64,000 nt of DNA from an uncultured Clostridia bacterium (GTDB taxonomy: Bacteria; Bacillota; Clostridia; TANB77; CAG-508). A program made the translations under genes and the position numbers. Under the pieces are notes generated by a model. It saw only the letters and a list, made by a program, of their open reading frames with translations. It did not search any database and was not told the origin of the DNA. The stretch's first letter is position 1, and every line of letters starts with the position of its first letter. Location of the stretch: contig CAQPBJ010000004.1 of the NCBI GenBank assembly GCA_948852945.1, forward strand, positions 30,495-94,494. The letters are read 5' to 3'. Shown here piece by piece: positions 63,901-64,000 of the stretch.

Positions 63901-63945
63901 TTATAGGAGGAAAGTGGATATATCCACTTTCCTCCTATATTTTTT
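63647..63945 (+). ncRNA. Possible structured RNA of about 300 nt
   Basis: The stretch has no ORF, is less AT-extreme than its flanks, and lies between a promoter and a very strong terminator. Local hairpins include GTCTT/AAGAC (63749-63764) and GACTA/TAGTC (63856-63875). The motif TATTTTTATATT-like recurs about every 35-60 bases (near 63629, 63664, 63719, 63783, 63829). It does not match tmRNA, RNase P or 6S RNA as I know them. Confidence 0.4.
63903..63945. terminator. Strong perfect-palindrome terminator
   Basis: TAGGAGGAAAGTGGA pairs exactly with TCCACTTTCCTCCTA around a TATA loop; ATTTTTT follows on the plus strand. Confidence 0.8.
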
Positions 63946-63947
63946 AA

Positions 63948-64000
63948 TCATAACCACGTGTAAAACGCGTGGTTTGAACTTGCCCTAAAAGGGCTTATAA
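63948..64000. mobile_element. Possible end of an IS200/IS605-type element
   Basis: AACCACG pairs with CGTGGTT around TGTAAAACG, followed by TTGAAC and a second GCCC/GGGC hairpin at the window edge. Such subterminal hairpins with AACCACG..CGTGGTTTG are like the ends recognised by TnpA of IS200/IS605 elements. No transposase lies inside the window, so the call depends on sequence beyond it. Confidence 0.4.

Noticed and set aside
63647..63945. tmRNA, RNase P RNA or 6S RNA
   Set aside because: Diagnostic motifs (tRNA-like ends and tag frame, conserved P4 sequences, long central bubble) were not found.

Overview
The window is 64 kb of a very AT-rich chromosome whose gene content fits an uncultured, spore-forming gut Clostridia. 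Support comes from YpeB, the tadA-ffs-dnaX-ybaB-recR order, Firmicutes-style DnaD/DnaI, GGAGG ribosome sites, many TTGACA-17-TATAAT promoters, and a giant mucin-binding surface protein. Most genes lie on the minus strand. Minus-strand genes use A-rich codons and plus-strand genes T-rich codons, which suggests the minus strand is the leading strand here. The genus cannot be fixed from sequence alone.

Layout. 1-1.4 kb: end of an ABC-F ATPase, then a possible small RNA. 1.5-16.3 kb: one 4,918-residue surface protein (Cna-B domains, two seven-bladed beta-propellers, 23 MucBP-type modules). 16.5-23.3 kb: an accessory segment bracketed by two identical 154-bp repeats. It holds a 34-residue ORF, a GC-richer orphan, tRNA-Lys, an intact relB beside a deleted yoeB, and a 1,421-residue nucleotidyltransferase-like protein overlapping a 148-residue partner. 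23.3-30.1 kb: a membrane glycosyltransferase, a GC-richer orphan, a VanW protein divergent from an XRE regulator across a palindrome, a CBM-like protein, an SDR and three tRNAs. 30.2-33.2 kb: a YhaN/YhaO-like pair. 33.3-36.4 kb: a coupling ATPase broken by two frameshifts, with two unknown genes. 36.5-50.7 kb: housekeeping genes (DnaJ-like, YqeK, a MurF-Ddl fusion, YpeB, a lipid glycosyltransferase, RecR, YbaB, DnaX, SRP RNA, TadA, Ppx-like, Nudix), two more GC-richer orphans and a type I toxin-antitoxin. 50.9-56.8 kb: tRNA-Arg, DUF1858, a plus-strand operon of type IV secretion components, and dnaD-dnaI. 56.9-63.4 kb: gyrA, then a minus-strand VirB4 operon whose first three genes have no ATG/GTG/TTG start and appear to begin at AUA. 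63.6-64 kb: a possible structured RNA and an IS200/IS605-like end.

How the parts may work together. The 51.4-54.7 kb operon (coupling ATPase, VirB2-, VirB6- and VirB3-like) and the 59.4-63.4 kb operon (VirB4 and companions) supply complementary halves of one reduced secretion machine. No relaxase or cell-wall hydrolase is visible. The points most worth following are the AUA starts, the repeat-bracketed nucleotidyltransferase pair, the two frameshifts that both fall on a CGG triplet, the MurF-Ddl fusion, and the compact toxin/antisense locus.
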